Source: Parvularcula sp. | Lineage (GTDB): Bacteria > Pseudomonadota > Alphaproteobacteria > Caulobacterales > Parvularculaceae | NCBI GenBank assembly: GCA_002704915.1 | Contig: PAIP01000066.1 | Coordinates: forward strand, 1 to 64,000 | Reading direction: 5' to 3' | Length of the DNA stretch: 64,000 nt | In this document: positions 8,122 to 16,551 of the stretch, one piece after another | How the letters are laid out: each line of letters starts with the position of its first letter | Numbering within the stretch: the first letter of the stretch is position 1 | Notes under the pieces: generated by a model | The model's input: only the letters and a program-made list of their open reading frames with translations | Told to the model about the DNA's origin: nothing | Database searches by the model: none | Translations under genes and position numbers: made by a program

Positions 8122-8345
8122 GAACCGGCTCCAGCAAGATGCTTCAATGACGTGACACGCATCCTAAGGCCGCCGGCGAAGTGGTGGATAACTATTCACC
8201 AACACTGGGAAATATTGAAGAATTCAACAGATCTGATGAATTTTCGAACCGGCGGTTCAACTTATTGGGGTGAAAAATTTGCCCTTCTTTCGAACAGCCT
8301 CTATCCCCTCCCTCACGTTCATTTGGAAGACACCAGGAGACTCTC

Positions 8346-9212
8346 ATGCAGGACGGCGCGACACCAACAGCGCAGGGCGCGGACAACAATATCGACATGG
8401 CGGTGACCTTTTTCGAAGGGCTCGCCGCAAAAGCCGCGGCCTATCTGCCAAGCGTTATCGGCGCGCTCATCGTTCTCATCGTCGGCCTTTGGGTCGCAGG
8501 GCGCATCAAGAAAGTCGCCGCGGCCGCCATGTCCCGTTCCGGCCGCATCGATGAAACCCTTTCCGGATTCCTGTCGAGCCTACTTCATTACGGCCTCATA
8601 GCGCTCGTCCTGATCACCACGCTCGGCATTTTCGGCGTGCCGACAACGAGCTTCGCCGCCATTATCGGCGCCGCCGGCCTCGCCATCGGCCTGGCGCTGC
8701 AGGGAACGCTCGGCCATGTGGCGTCGGGCGTGATGATGCTCGGCTTTCGCCCGTTTGACGTAGGCGATTATGTGGAAGCGGCCGGCGTCGCCGGCTCGGT
8801 GAAACATATCGGCCTTTTCACGACCGAACTCGCAACCCCGGATAACAAACAGATCATCGTGCCCAACGGCAAGATTTTCGATGATGTCATCACAAACTAT
8901 TCCGGCTATGACACGCGCCGCATCGATCTCGTCTTCGGCATTTCCTATGAAGACGACATCGACAAGGCGATGGCGCTGATCAAATCGGAAGTTGAAAAAG
9001 AATCCCGCGTTAATGGCGATCCCGAACCGCTTTTCGAGGTCGACAGCCTCGGGGATTCCTCGGTCAACATTCTCTGCCGCGTCTGGATGAACCGCGCGGA
9101 TTATTTCGGCGTCAAATGGGCGCTGACGAAAGCGGTGAAACAACGCTTCGACGCCGAAGGGATCTCCATCCCTTACCCCTGCCGCTCTGTCTATATGGAA
9201 AAGGCGGCGTAA
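8346..9212 (+). CDS. Small-conductance mechanosensitive channel (MscS family)
   Basis: A 288-residue inner-membrane channel that opens under membrane tension to release solutes on osmotic downshock. There are three transmembrane helices: ~35-55, ~80-100, and the pore helix with the Gly/Ala pattern IIGAAGLAIGLALQGTLGHVASG (~107-130). The beta domain follows with GDYVEAAGVAGSVKHIGLFTT and IVPNGKIFDDVITNYS, both typical of MscS. AGGAG stands 6 bases before the ATG. Length equals E. coli MscS. Confidence 0.94.
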   Translation: MQDGATPTAQGADNNIDMAVTFFEGLAAKAAAYLPSVIGALIVLIVGLWVAGRIKKVAAAAMSRSGRIDETLSGFLSSLLHYGLIALVLITTLGIFGVPTTSFAAIIGAAGLAIGLALQGTLGHVASGVMMLGFRPFDVGDYVEAAGVAGSVKHIGLFTTELATPDNKQIIVPNGKIFDDVITNYSGYDTRRIDLVFGISYEDDIDKAMALIKSEVEKESRVNGDPEPLFEVDSLGDSSVNILCRVWMNRADYFGVKWALTKAVKQRFDAEGISIPYPCRSVYMEKAA

Positions 9213-9299
9213 ATGGACGCTGCGGGCGGGGCGATTGAACCTCGGCCCGTTCGCGCCTAAATTCACCGTCTCACCACACGCAACAGCGAGATAAGGGCG

Positions 9300-9584
9300 A
9301 TGAGCGGACCTTCCATCAAAGACCGGATTACGCGTGGCGGCGCGGGGCGCACGGCGGTGAAGCTCATCATCGCGTCGATCATTGTCGGCGCCGTCTTTTC
9401 GTTTCTCGGCATCGGCGTGCGCGAATTCTGGAGCGGCATTTTCGACAATGTGCGCGACGTGATCGGCACGCTGGGCGAGAATCTAGGCGAGGTCGTTTTA
9501 ACGCTGCTCACCTATCTCGTCATCGGCGCCGGGATCGTCATTCCCATCTGGCTCATCGCGCGGCTGTTGTCTTCTCGGAAATAG
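9300..9584 (+). CDS. Small membrane protein, DUF6460-like
   Basis: A 94-residue protein with two hydrophobic segments (~20-40 and ~66-88) separated by a short amphipathic stretch containing FWSGIFDNVRDV. This pattern, with the VVIPIWLIARLL-type end, resembles the DUF6460 membrane proteins of Alphaproteobacteria, whose function is unknown. It follows the MscS gene by about 90 bases on the same strand and could be co-transcribed. Confidence 0.75.
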   Translation: MSGPSIKDRITRGGAGRTAVKLIIASIIVGAVFSFLGIGVREFWSGIFDNVRDVIGTLGENLGEVVLTLLTYLVIGAGIVIPIWLIARLLSSRK

Positions 9585-9644
9585 AGAATTTATCGGTCAG
9601 ACGGGTCTGCTGCGCACCGGCGGCCGCTTTTTCGTCCGACGCCC

Positions 9645-9962
9645 CTACTCCGCCGCTTTCGGGCGCAGCAAATCCTCCATACGCGCGATATAGGCGATCC
9701 AAGCTTCGCGGCCCTTTTTGGTGAGCCTCACCGTCGTATGCGGCCGACGGCCGCGAAAGCCCTTTTCCACCTCCACATAGTCGGCCTCTTCAAGCTTTCG
9801 TAAGTGTACGGATAGATTGCCGTCGGTGCCGCCGACCTTGGCTTTCAGCTCGTTGAAATCCGCCGCACCGACGCCGGAGAGATAGGCCATCACTGCAAGG
9901 CGCACCCGCCCGTGAATGACGTCGTCGATATCGCGATAATCATATTCCTGCGCGCCGGTCAT
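9645..9962 (-). CDS. Winged-helix transcriptional regulator (ArsR/MarR-like, HTH_34 type)
   Basis: A ~105-residue one-domain DNA-binding protein. Residues ~10-85 form the winged helix: VHGRVRLAVMAYL, a recognition helix in GTDGNLSVHLRKLEEADYVEVEK, and the wing RGRRPHTTVRLTKKGREAW. This matches the single-domain family often paired with a membrane protein and acting as its repressor. The frame extends to a TTG at 9974, but I prefer the ATG at 9962, four bases after the stop of the upstream membrane-protein gene. A dyad at 10675-10715 before that gene is the likely target. Confidence 0.85.
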   Translation of the reverse strand: MTGAQEYDYRDIDDVIHGRVRLAVMAYLSGVGAADFNELKAKVGGTDGNLSVHLRKLEEADYVEVEKGFRGRRPHTTVRLTKKGREAWIAYIARMEDLLRPKAAE

Positions 9963-9966
9963 GGCG

Positions 9967-10656
9967 TCACACAATGTCCTTCGGCTCGCCGCGCATCAAC
10001 AAAACGCCTGGCAACGCCGCGCAGGCGAAACAGCCGGCGGAGCCGATGAGAAACTGATAGACATTGCCGGAAAAGAAAAGCGTCGCGATGCTGAAGCCCC
10101 AGGACAGGAACGCGAACAGCTTCAGCCAATCTGCGCGCGCCGCAACCGCGCTCGCGTAAAAGGCAACGCCGTAAACCCCGAAAGCGATAGGGAACATGAA
10201 GGAGAACAGGAAATAAGGCGGCACGCCCGCGCCGATGAAATTGTCATGCACGAAAACAAGCGCAAGCCAGAAAAGCGTCATGAAAACACCGACCGCGAAC
10301 CAAGTGGCCGACGATGTGCGATTGCCGAGCGACAAAGAGCCCGGCTTGCCGCCCGCACGCCGCCCCAAGGTCATGGACAGACCCCAGCCGCAAAGGCCGG
10401 CCACGACCCAGGGGATAAAGGGGCCTGCGGGTCCGAGCGACAGCGTCCCGGTGAGGATGAAGAACGCTACAAGCGCCGCCGCGCCCATCAACCCGCCCCA
10501 AAGCACATAATAAACGCCGCCAATCAGCGGCGCGTCGCGGCCTTCTTCGGCGAGGCTGCGCACATAGGCGAGCTCGCTCGCCAGCGCCGACGGATCGCCC
10601 CCCGAATAGCCCCGATGCCCCCGCGTTTCACCATATCCCTCGCCGCTGGCGCTCAT
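9967..10656 (-). CDS. Membrane protein encoded with winged-helix regulator
   Basis: A 229-residue inner-membrane protein with about six hydrophobic segments, for example VYYVLWGGLMGAAALVAFFIL and YFLFSFMFPIAFGVYGVAFY. The soluble N-terminus is Gly-rich. No named family is certain. The frame extends to 10776, but the ATG at 10656 has GGAGG five bases upstream and begins the plausible protein. It is translated just before the winged-helix gene, so the two form a unit and the membrane protein may be the regulated partner. Confidence 0.8.
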   Translation of the reverse strand: MSASGEGYGETRGHRGYSGGDPSALASELAYVRSLAEEGRDAPLIGGVYYVLWGGLMGAAALVAFFILTGTLSLGPAGPFIPWVVAGLCGWGLSMTLGRRAGGKPGSLSLGNRTSSATWFAVGVFMTLFWLALVFVHDNFIGAGVPPYFLFSFMFPIAFGVYGVAFYASAVAARADWLKLFAFLSWGFSIATLFFSGNVYQFLIGSAGCFACAALPGVLLMRGEPKDIV

Positions 10657-10674
10657 ATTCGCCTCCTTCAACGC

Positions 10675-10715
10675 TGCAATTACTTTGTAAAATAAAGTAC
10701 TTTTCCATAATTGCA
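10675..10715. promoter_or_regulatory. Nested dyad, candidate operator of the regulator/membrane-protein operon
   Basis: The block holds TACTTT-N7-AAAGTA (10681-10699, perfect arms), an overlapping 10-base palindrome AAAGTACTTT (10694-10703), and outer arms TGCAAT (10675-10680) and ATTGCA (10710-10715). It is AT-rich in a GC-rich region and lies 19-59 bases upstream of the start of the membrane-protein gene. The winged-helix protein made by the same operon is the natural candidate to bind it. Confidence 0.65.
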
Positions 10716-10772
10716 AGCCTGGCTGGCGCGGTAGACATGCTTTTTTGGAAACCTGAAGATGACCCGTCTGGT

Positions 10773-11165
10773 TCACTCGAAAGGGATGCGCGCGATCTCT
10801 TCGCCTTTGGCGATGTCATAAACAACGACAACGACGCCGTCCGGTCCGTCGACGCGCACCGCAAGACGGTCGCCGTCAAGGGCGATGGCGCCGGCGGCTT
10901 CACCAGCGCCAAGCGCAATCGGCGCCGACGCAGCGGACGGCGCCGTCACAGCGCGGTCTTCAACGACAGCCGGCGCCGCAATGTCGGCCTCTTCCTCTTC
11001 CGCCCCGCCGAAAATCGCGATGATCGCCGCGACGATGACCAGAAACACTGCCGGCATCGCAAGGATGATGATCCACAGATTGCGCGTGCCGATGGACTGG
11101 GCGAGATCGCCGAAGCCTGTGGAGGGCGCAGCGGCGGCTTCCGTCTCGTCATTTGTCTTGGTCAT
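10773..11165 (-). CDS. Hypothetical single-pass membrane protein
   Basis: A 130-residue protein of no family I know. One transmembrane helix lies at about 30-52 (LWIIILAMPAVFLVIVAAIIAIF), followed by an acidic and Ala/Pro-rich linker and a small C-terminal beta-like domain (ALDGDRLAVRVDGPDGVVVVVYDIAKGEEIARI). The bitopic layout with an exported tail resembles a small sensor or scaffold, but nothing specific supports that. It is divergent from rluD. Confidence 0.65.
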   Translation of the reverse strand: MTKTNDETEAAAAPSTGFGDLAQSIGTRNLWIIILAMPAVFLVIVAAIIAIFGGAEEEEADIAAPAVVEDRAVTAPSAASAPIALGAGEAAGAIALDGDRLAVRVDGPDGVVVVVYDIAKGEEIARIPFE

Positions 11166-11255
11166 TCGGGATCATCGCTCCTGACAGGCTGGCGCCCAGG
11201 ACTTGCGGTCCCGGGACTGGCGAAGGGGCCCATAGCCCGCTAAACCGCCCCCTCT

Positions 11256-12335
11256 ATGACCGCTGAAGATCAAACCCTCAAGCCTGGCGACACCGGCGAT
11301 TACGCCTTTTCCGTCAATGAAGAGGCCGCCGGCGCGCGCATCGACAAATGGCTTGCCGAACGGATCGAGGGCCTGACGCGCACGCGCCTTAAAGCCCTCA
11401 TTGAGGGCGGCGCCCTGACCCGCGGCGGCGAAGCGTTCAACGACCCCTCATGGAAGCTGCGCGAAGGCGAGGATTATCGCCTCGTCATCCCGCCGCTGGA
11501 AGATCCCGCGCCGAAGCCGGAAGCCATTCCGCTCGATGTGGTTTACGAGGATGACGACCTCATCGTCCTCAACAAGCCGGCCGGAATGGTGGTGCATCCG
11601 GCGCCCGGCGCCTGGTCCGGCACCCTCGTCAACGCGCTCATCCATCATTGCGGCGACACGCTGTCCGGCATTGGCGGCGCGCGCCGGCCCGGCATTGTCC
11701 ACCGCATCGACAAGGACACGTCCGGACTGCTCGTGGTGGCGAAACATGACGCGGCCCATCAGGGCCTCTCCGCCCTCTTCTCATCCCATGACATCGAGCG
11801 CGTTTATGAAGCCATCGCTGTGGGCGCGCCGCGCCCCGGCGTCGGAACCATCGACGCGCCGCTGGGTCGCAAGACGCATGACCGTACAAAGATGACCGTC
11901 GTCAACGACTGGCAATATGACGAGGAGGAAGACGACTATGTGCCCAAACACGGCGCCCGCCATGCGGTCACCCATTACAAAGTCATCGAAGCCTTCGGAC
12001 GCGCGCGCGCGAAACTGAAAGGCGACGCCCTCGCCTCCCTCATCGAATGCACATTGGAGACGGGCCGCACGCACCAGATCCGCGTGCATCTCGCCTCCAT
12101 CGGCTGTCCTTTAATCGGCGATCAGTCCTATGGCCGCGGCCCCGGCCTTTCGGGCTTGAAGCCCGGCGAGCCGCAAGCCGACCACGCCATCGAAACCATC
12201 CGAAATTTCAGGCGTCAGGCGCTCCACGCCAAGGTGCTTGGTTTCGCGCACCCTATCACCGGCGAGATGATGCGTTTCGAGCGCGACGCGCCGGAAGATT
12301 TTCAGGAATTGCTGGCGGCGCTGCGGGCGCTATAA
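11256..12335 (+). CDS. rluD: 23S rRNA pseudouridine synthase, RluA/RluD family
   Basis: Converts uridines of 23S rRNA helix 69 to pseudouridine (positions 1911, 1915 and 1917 in E. coli numbering). It has an N-terminal S4 RNA-binding domain (~20-80, ARIDKWLAERIEGLTRTRLKALI) and a catalytic domain with HRIDKDTSGLLV at 149-160, in which Asp152 is the nucleophile. The late ETGRTHQIRVHLASIGCPLIGD motif is also typical. In many Alphaproteobacteria rluD sits just upstream of rpoH; here two transpeptidase genes lie between. The symbol could be a paralogue, but the S4 domain favours RluD. Confidence 0.92.
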   Translation: MTAEDQTLKPGDTGDYAFSVNEEAAGARIDKWLAERIEGLTRTRLKALIEGGALTRGGEAFNDPSWKLREGEDYRLVIPPLEDPAPKPEAIPLDVVYEDDDLIVLNKPAGMVVHPAPGAWSGTLVNALIHHCGDTLSGIGGARRPGIVHRIDKDTSGLLVVAKHDAAHQGLSALFSSHDIERVYEAIAVGAPRPGVGTIDAPLGRKTHDRTKMTVVNDWQYDEEEDDYVPKHGARHAVTHYKVIEAFGRARAKLKGDALASLIECTLETGRTHQIRVHLASIGCPLIGDQSYGRGPGLSGLKPGEPQADHAIETIRNFRRQALHAKVLGFAHPITGEMMRFERDAPEDFQELLAALRAL

Positions 12336-12365
12336 ACGGGTGCATCCGGACGCGCGGGGGCCGTT

Positions 12366-13616
12366 TTGAAAATAAGTGCTGTGCTTCTTACCGTTGTTGT
12401 TGCGTGCGCCTCGCTCGCCGCCTGTTCTCGGGCGCCGATTTCCACGCCTGACCCTGTCGCCGCCATCGACAGAAATGAGGCGGCGGCGCTGATCGCGGCT
12501 GTTGAAGGCCTTGAAGCGGCGGGCGTTCCCAAAGGCCATTTCGATATGGCGCCGTTGCATGCGGCGATAGCGGCTGGCGAGCCTGCGCTGATCCGCACGC
12601 GCGCCGAAGCGCTGTTTGACGAGGCCGCGGCCGATATCAGCAGCGGGCTCACGCCGCCGGCAGCACGCCCCGGCTGGCGCATGAATGTAAAGGAGCCTGA
12701 CGAGGACGCGTTTGCAGACCTTAAAACCCGCGCCTTCGATACGGGCGATTTTGCGCAGGCTTTCGCGTCTCTCGCGCCAAAGCATGAACAATATGCGCGG
12801 TTGAAGTCGGCGCTGAACGCCGAAAACCTCAGCGCTGAAGAAAAAGCGCGCCTGCGTCTGAATATGGATCGCTGGCGCTGGATGCCTGATGATCTGGGTG
12901 CGGACTATATTCTGGTGAATGTCCCTGCCTTCGAACTGACATTGGTGCGCGACGGCCAACCCGCCGCACGCCGTCGCGTCGTGACGGGAACGCCCAAACT
13001 GCCGACGCCGCAGATGAACGCTATGGTGACTGGCGTCATCTTCAATCCCACCTGGTTCGTGCCGCAGAGCATCGTCAGGGAGAGCATTGGCGCGCTGATG
13101 AAAAACGATCCGGCGCGCGCTGAACGCCTCGGCTATTATGCGGACACCGACGGCAATGTGCGACAGCGTCCGGGCCCGGCCAATGCGCTCGGTCAGATGA
13201 AGCTCGTCATGCCCAATCCCTATTCGGTGTTCCTGCATGACACGCCGTCGAAGGACGCCTTCGACCGCGAGACCCGCGCCCTTAGTCATGGCTGCATTCG
13301 GGTTCAGGATGCGTTGGGATTTGCGCGCACTCTCCTTGGCGACGCGATCAGCGATGAGGATTTCAAGGAGATTGTTGCCAAAAGACAGACGGCGGAAATC
13401 GATCTCGCGACACCGCTTCCCGTTTATGTCGCCTACTTCACCGCCGTCGCCGACGCAGCCGGCGCTGTTGAGTTTTATCCCGACATCTATGGGCTGGACG
13501 CAGCCCTGCTTGCACAATTCGGCGGCGCAGCAACCGATCCCGATCCGATCAAGACCCTGATTGAGGAAACTTGTCCCGAAAGCGCTGACGAGGTCGCGCT
13601 TCGCGACACTCTCTGA
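12366..13616 (+). CDS. L,D-transpeptidase, YcbB/LdtD-like lipoprotein
   Basis: Forms 3-3 cross-links in peptidoglycan or attaches proteins to it. A lipoprotein signal peptide ends at Cys20 (LAAC). The scaffold segment LRLNMDRWRWMP precedes the YkuD catalytic domain, which ends in SHGCIRVQD, with the catalytic cysteine near residue 311. This is the YcbB arrangement, though the 416-residue protein is shorter than E. coli LdtD and I see no peptidoglycan-binding repeat. The start is a TTG behind GCGGGGG; it begins exactly at the signal peptide. It ends 3 bases from a second, convergent transpeptidase gene. Confidence 0.9.
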   Translation: MKISAVLLTVVVACASLAACSRAPISTPDPVAAIDRNEAAALIAAVEGLEAAGVPKGHFDMAPLHAAIAAGEPALIRTRAEALFDEAAADISSGLTPPAARPGWRMNVKEPDEDAFADLKTRAFDTGDFAQAFASLAPKHEQYARLKSALNAENLSAEEKARLRLNMDRWRWMPDDLGADYILVNVPAFELTLVRDGQPAARRRVVTGTPKLPTPQMNAMVTGVIFNPTWFVPQSIVRESIGALMKNDPARAERLGYYADTDGNVRQRPGPANALGQMKLVMPNPYSVFLHDTPSKDAFDRETRALSHGCIRVQDALGFARTLLGDAISDEDFKEIVAKRQTAEIDLATPLPVYVAYFTAVADAAGAVEFYPDIYGLDAALLAQFGGAATDPDPIKTLIEETCPESADEVALRDTL

Positions 13617-13619
13617 CCG

Positions 13620-14219
13620 CTAGAACTTGCCGGCGTAGAGCAGGCGTCCTTCGCCAAGGCGCGCGAGAACTTCATTGCGGTCGTCTTCGCAAAAGGCGAA
13701 GCAGCCTTCGCTGCGGCCGAGCTTGCCGTATTTCTCGATCATCTCGTCGCCCACATACCAGGCGGCGTGGATCACGATGGCGCGCGCATAGGCGTTGGAA
13801 TTTTCGGGATCGAGCCCTTCAAGCCGCATGGAGCGGCCGTATTTGCCCACATATTCCGCATCGGTGCGATAGGCGCCGGCGGAAGTCGCATTCGACCCCG
13901 GTCTGTTTGAAAATTTTTGCAGCAAGCCCGTGTGCCGGGGATCCGAGCCGCGGCCATGGGCCACCAGAAAGGACGACACCTTGCCGCTGGTCATGTCGAC
14001 CAGATGAAAGCGCGGCCGCCAGGAAGGCGCGGAAAAATCGGCAAGGCCGACACGATCCTGGAACGGAATCTGCGCGGTGTGCTGCTCCAGCGCCCGTTTG
14101 GCGATCCTGACAAGACGCTGCCCGGAATCGGCTTCCGCCGCGAATGCCGCGCCTGCGCTGATGACGCCTGAACCGGCGAGCGCGGCCAGCCCGCCTTTCA
14201 TCAATTTTCGACGATCCAA
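13620..14219 (-). CDS. Murein L,D-transpeptidase catalytic-domain protein (YkuD_2 type), Tat-exported
   Basis: A 199-residue protein of the YkuD_2 (PF13645-like) family. It has the IHAAWYVGDEMI block and the active-site motif GRSEGCFAF with the cysteine near residue 174. The N-terminus DRRKLMKGGLAALAGSGVISAGAAFA is a twin-arginine-type signal. The frame opens at a GTG at 14267, but the TTG at 14219 has AGGGGCG upstream and gives a normal short n-region, so I prefer it. It likely cleaves or cross-links peptidoglycan from the periplasmic side. Confidence 0.85.
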   Translation of the reverse strand: MDRRKLMKGGLAALAGSGVISAGAAFAAEADSGQRLVRIAKRALEQHTAQIPFQDRVGLADFSAPSWRPRFHLVDMTSGKVSSFLVAHGRGSDPRHTGLLQKFSNRPGSNATSAGAYRTDAEYVGKYGRSMRLEGLDPENSNAYARAIVIHAAWYVGDEMIEKYGKLGRSEGCFAFCEDDRNEVLARLGEGRLLYAGKF

Positions 14220-14441
14220 GATGACACGCCCCTGAATTGCTGATGCTTGTTGATTATGTAGGCGCACCGCCGAGCGCTTTCAAATTGCGCCATGACGCCG
14301 CGCCCCTCACGCCATTGTGCGCCCTTCGCGATTGATAATGATTGGCGTTTTGACGCATCCCGGCGCAGGATTTCATACCTTGGCGGCCCCGGAGCAGTTC
14401 AGAAAGAACATTAAAAAAAACAACAGGTTAAACCCCCTTCT

Positions 14442-14473
14442 CTTGGATTGAGGCCGGTCCCCGCCTATATTGG
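14442..14473 (+). promoter_or_regulatory. Heat-shock (sigma-32 type) promoter of rpoH
   Basis: CTTG at 14442-14445 and CCTATATTGG at 14464-14473, separated by 18 bases, match the alphaproteobacterial heat-shock promoter pattern CTTG-N16-18-CYTATNTNNG at every fixed position. It lies about 125 bases upstream of the rpoH start and points toward it, which implies that RpoH drives its own gene. The rest of the 380-base gap back to 14220 holds an AT-rich tract near 14411-14422 and nothing else I recognise. Confidence 0.8.
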
Positions 14474-14599
14474 TCTCAAAAGCGCCCCATAAGAGGCGCA
14501 TCATTCTGGGGCAATCCGACCGAACATTGAGAACGACGCCCGTGTTATAGTGTGCGTCAGGCCATAATGGCTGGCGCCTGAAGGAGCAATGACGCGCTG

Positions 14600-15526
14600 A
14601 TGAGCAACGCACTGACAACCACCGGAGCCGCCCTCACGCCGGAGGGCAGCCTGTCGCGGTACCTCGCCGAAATCCGCAAGTTCCCTATGCTGGAAAAGGA
14701 CGAGGAATATATGCTGGCGAAGCGTTTCGCCGAGCATGAAGACCCGGACGCGGCGCAAAGACTGATTACCTCGCATCTCAGACTCGTGGCGAAAATCGCC
14801 ATGGGCTATCGCGGCTATGGCCTGCCCATCGGCGAGGTCATTTCCGAAGGCAATGTGGGCCTGATGCAGGCGGTGAAACGCTTCGACCCGGACAAGGGCT
14901 TTCGCCTCGCCACCTATGCGATGTGGTGGATCCGCGCCTCCATCCAGGAATATATCCTGCGCTCCTGGTCGCTGGTGAAAATCGGCACCACCGCCGCGCA
15001 GAAAAAACTGTTCTTCAACCTGCGCAAGCTCAAAGGCCAGATCGACGCCGTCGATGAGGGCGATCTCAATCCCGAACAGGTTGAGCACATCGCCAAGAAA
15101 CTCGGCGTCACCAATGACGACGTCATCTCCATGAACCGGCGCATGTCGGGCGGGGAAGCATCCTTGAACGCGCCCATGGGCAAGGACGCCGAAGGCGGCG
15201 GCGAATGGCAGGATTGGCTGGTGGACGAAAACGCCGTCAATCCGGAAACGCAGCTTGCCAATGAAGACGAGTATGAGATGCGCATGGGCCTTCTGGAACA
15301 GGCGCTCTCGACCCTGAATGAGCGCGAACAGCACATCCTCACCGAACGGCGGCTAAAGGATAACCCATCGACGCTTGAAGAGCTGTCTCAGGAATATGGC
15401 GTCTCGCGCGAGCGCGTGCGTCAGATTGAGGTGCGCGCCTTTGAAAAGCTGCAAAAAGCCATGAAGCGCATGGACCGCGACGCCAAACAGGCGACGACGG
15501 AAGCGAGCGAAGCGCACAGCGCCTAA
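14600..15526 (+). CDS. rpoH: RNA polymerase sigma factor RpoH (sigma-32)
   Basis: Heat-shock sigma factor. All parts of group 3 sigma-32 are present: region 2 with VISEGNVGLMQAVKRFDPDKGFRLATYAMWWIRASIQEYIL (split here only by my reading), the RpoH box QKKLFFNLR at 134-142 that separates it from RpoD, and region 4.2 (LEELSQEYGVSRERVRQIEVRAFEKLQKAM). Length is 308 residues. The ATG at 14600 overlaps by one base the stop of a three-codon frame that begins at 14589 directly behind AAGGAG. A heat-shock promoter lies upstream. Confidence 0.97.
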   Translation: MSNALTTTGAALTPEGSLSRYLAEIRKFPMLEKDEEYMLAKRFAEHEDPDAAQRLITSHLRLVAKIAMGYRGYGLPIGEVISEGNVGLMQAVKRFDPDKGFRLATYAMWWIRASIQEYILRSWSLVKIGTTAAQKKLFFNLRKLKGQIDAVDEGDLNPEQVEHIAKKLGVTNDDVISMNRRMSGGEASLNAPMGKDAEGGGEWQDWLVDENAVNPETQLANEDEYEMRMGLLEQALSTLNEREQHILTERRLKDNPSTLEELSQEYGVSRERVRQIEVRAFEKLQKAMKRMDRDAKQATTEASEAHSA

Positions 15527-15549
15527 ACCCCGCGAAGAGTTTCCTGAAA

Positions 15550-15576
15550 GAGCCGCCCCTAATGCTGGGGCGGCTC
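15550..15576. terminator. Hairpin between rpoH and yihY 3' ends
   Basis: GAGCCGCCCC-TAATGCT-GGGGCGGCTC is a perfect 10-base stem with a 7-base loop, 24 bases after the rpoH stop. The loop contains the yihY stop codon, so the stem also lies at the end of that convergent gene. There is no T run, so it may be a strong mRNA 3' structure rather than a classical terminator. Confidence 0.5.
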
Positions 15577-16515
15577 GCCCTCTTCGGGGATTTCGCGTTT
15601 GCGCCTTAAATGCGCCTGCTGTTCGATTTCGGAGTCGATCTCCGCGCCGATCAGAAAAACAAAGGCCGACACCCAGAACCACATCATCAGGACGATGACG
15701 GCGCCGATGGAGCCGTAGGTTTCGTTGTAATTGGCGAAATTGCGCACATAGACGGAAAACAGAACGGACGCGACGATCCACAGCACGACTGCGGCGCCGG
15801 CGCCGGGGCTGATCCATTGCCATTGCGGGCTCTCGCGCGCCGGCGCGAATTTATAAAGCGCAGCGATGCCGAGCCAGGCGCCGGCGAACAGGATGGGCCA
15901 GCGCGCATAGCCGATAATCGGCTGCAGAACCGATCCCAGTCCGATAAAATTGAAAATGATCGGCACAACCGCCACGGCGGCTAGCGCCGCGAGAAACCCC
16001 ACCGCCACGGCGAAGGTCATGGCGAGCGCCTGCACATTGAAGATCAGAAAATTCCGCGTTTCCTTTTCATCATAAACGATATTGAGAGCCATCATGATCG
16101 CCTTGACCGCGCGCGACGCGCTGAACAGGGTCAATGAGAGGCTGATCGCCAGCGCCGCGCCGATGGCGCCATCGCTGCTTTGCGCCACCTCGATCGCCTG
16201 TTCGCGCAGGGCGAGCACGACGTCGCTCGGCAGGATCGGGGAGAAACGCTCGATCTGCTCGGAAATTTCCAACGGATCGGCGATGAGGCCCCACATGGAC
16301 ACCACAACGGCAATGCCCGGAAAAACGGCGAGCAGGGCGTAAAAGGCGATGCCCGCGGCGGTGAGCGCCAGCCGGTCATTGCCGATTTGCGCGAAGACGC
16401 GGCCCGGAATCCGTTTCCAGTGGCGGAATGTCAGCATTTTGTAAGCAGGCGGGATTTTCCTGTGCGAACCGGCGTTGCCATTATCATTCTCCCCTTTTTT
16501 CACGACGGTCTCCAT
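15559..16515 (-). CDS. YihY/BrkB family inner-membrane protein
   Basis: A 318-residue integral membrane protein, once misnamed ribonuclease BN. The family signature is clear: DRLALTAAGIAFYALLAVFPGIA at ~46-68 and, late, NYNETYGSIGAVIVLMMWFWVSAFVFLIGAEID at ~260-292, with about six membrane helices. The highly charged C-terminus is cytoplasmic. Molecular function is unknown; an efflux or transport role has been suggested for relatives. It is the last gene of the rluB-DUF4169-yihY leftward run. Confidence 0.9.
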   Translation of the reverse strand: METVVKKGENDNGNAGSHRKIPPAYKMLTFRHWKRIPGRVFAQIGNDRLALTAAGIAFYALLAVFPGIAVVVSMWGLIADPLEISEQIERFSPILPSDVVLALREQAIEVAQSSDGAIGAALAISLSLTLFSASRAVKAIMMALNIVYDEKETRNFLIFNVQALAMTFAVAVGFLAALAAVAVVPIIFNFIGLGSVLQPIIGYARWPILFAGAWLGIAALYKFAPARESPQWQWISPGAGAAVVLWIVASVLFSVYVRNFANYNETYGSIGAVIVLMMWFWVSAFVFLIGAEIDSEIEQQAHLRRKREIPEEGEPPQH

Positions 16516-16551
16516 ATGACACGGAACAAGGGCGGAGACGGAAAGTTTCCG

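Noticed and set aside
8246-8258. GAACCGGCGGTTC palindrome before the MscS gene
   Set aside because: Short, odd-centred and GC-rich; easily expected by chance, with no supporting context.
12330-13517. 395-codon open frame on the minus strand
   Set aside because: Antisense to the L,D-transpeptidase gene, whose signal peptide and active-site motif are clear.
14330-14346. ATTGATAATGATTGG as a possible Fur or Irr site
   Set aside because: Only one half resembles a Fur box, and it lies in the gap before rpoH and a transpeptidase, neither an expected target.
14527-14556. TTGAGA ... TATAGT as a second rpoH promoter
   Set aside because: The spacing between the two boxes is about 13 bases, too short for a sigma-70 promoter.
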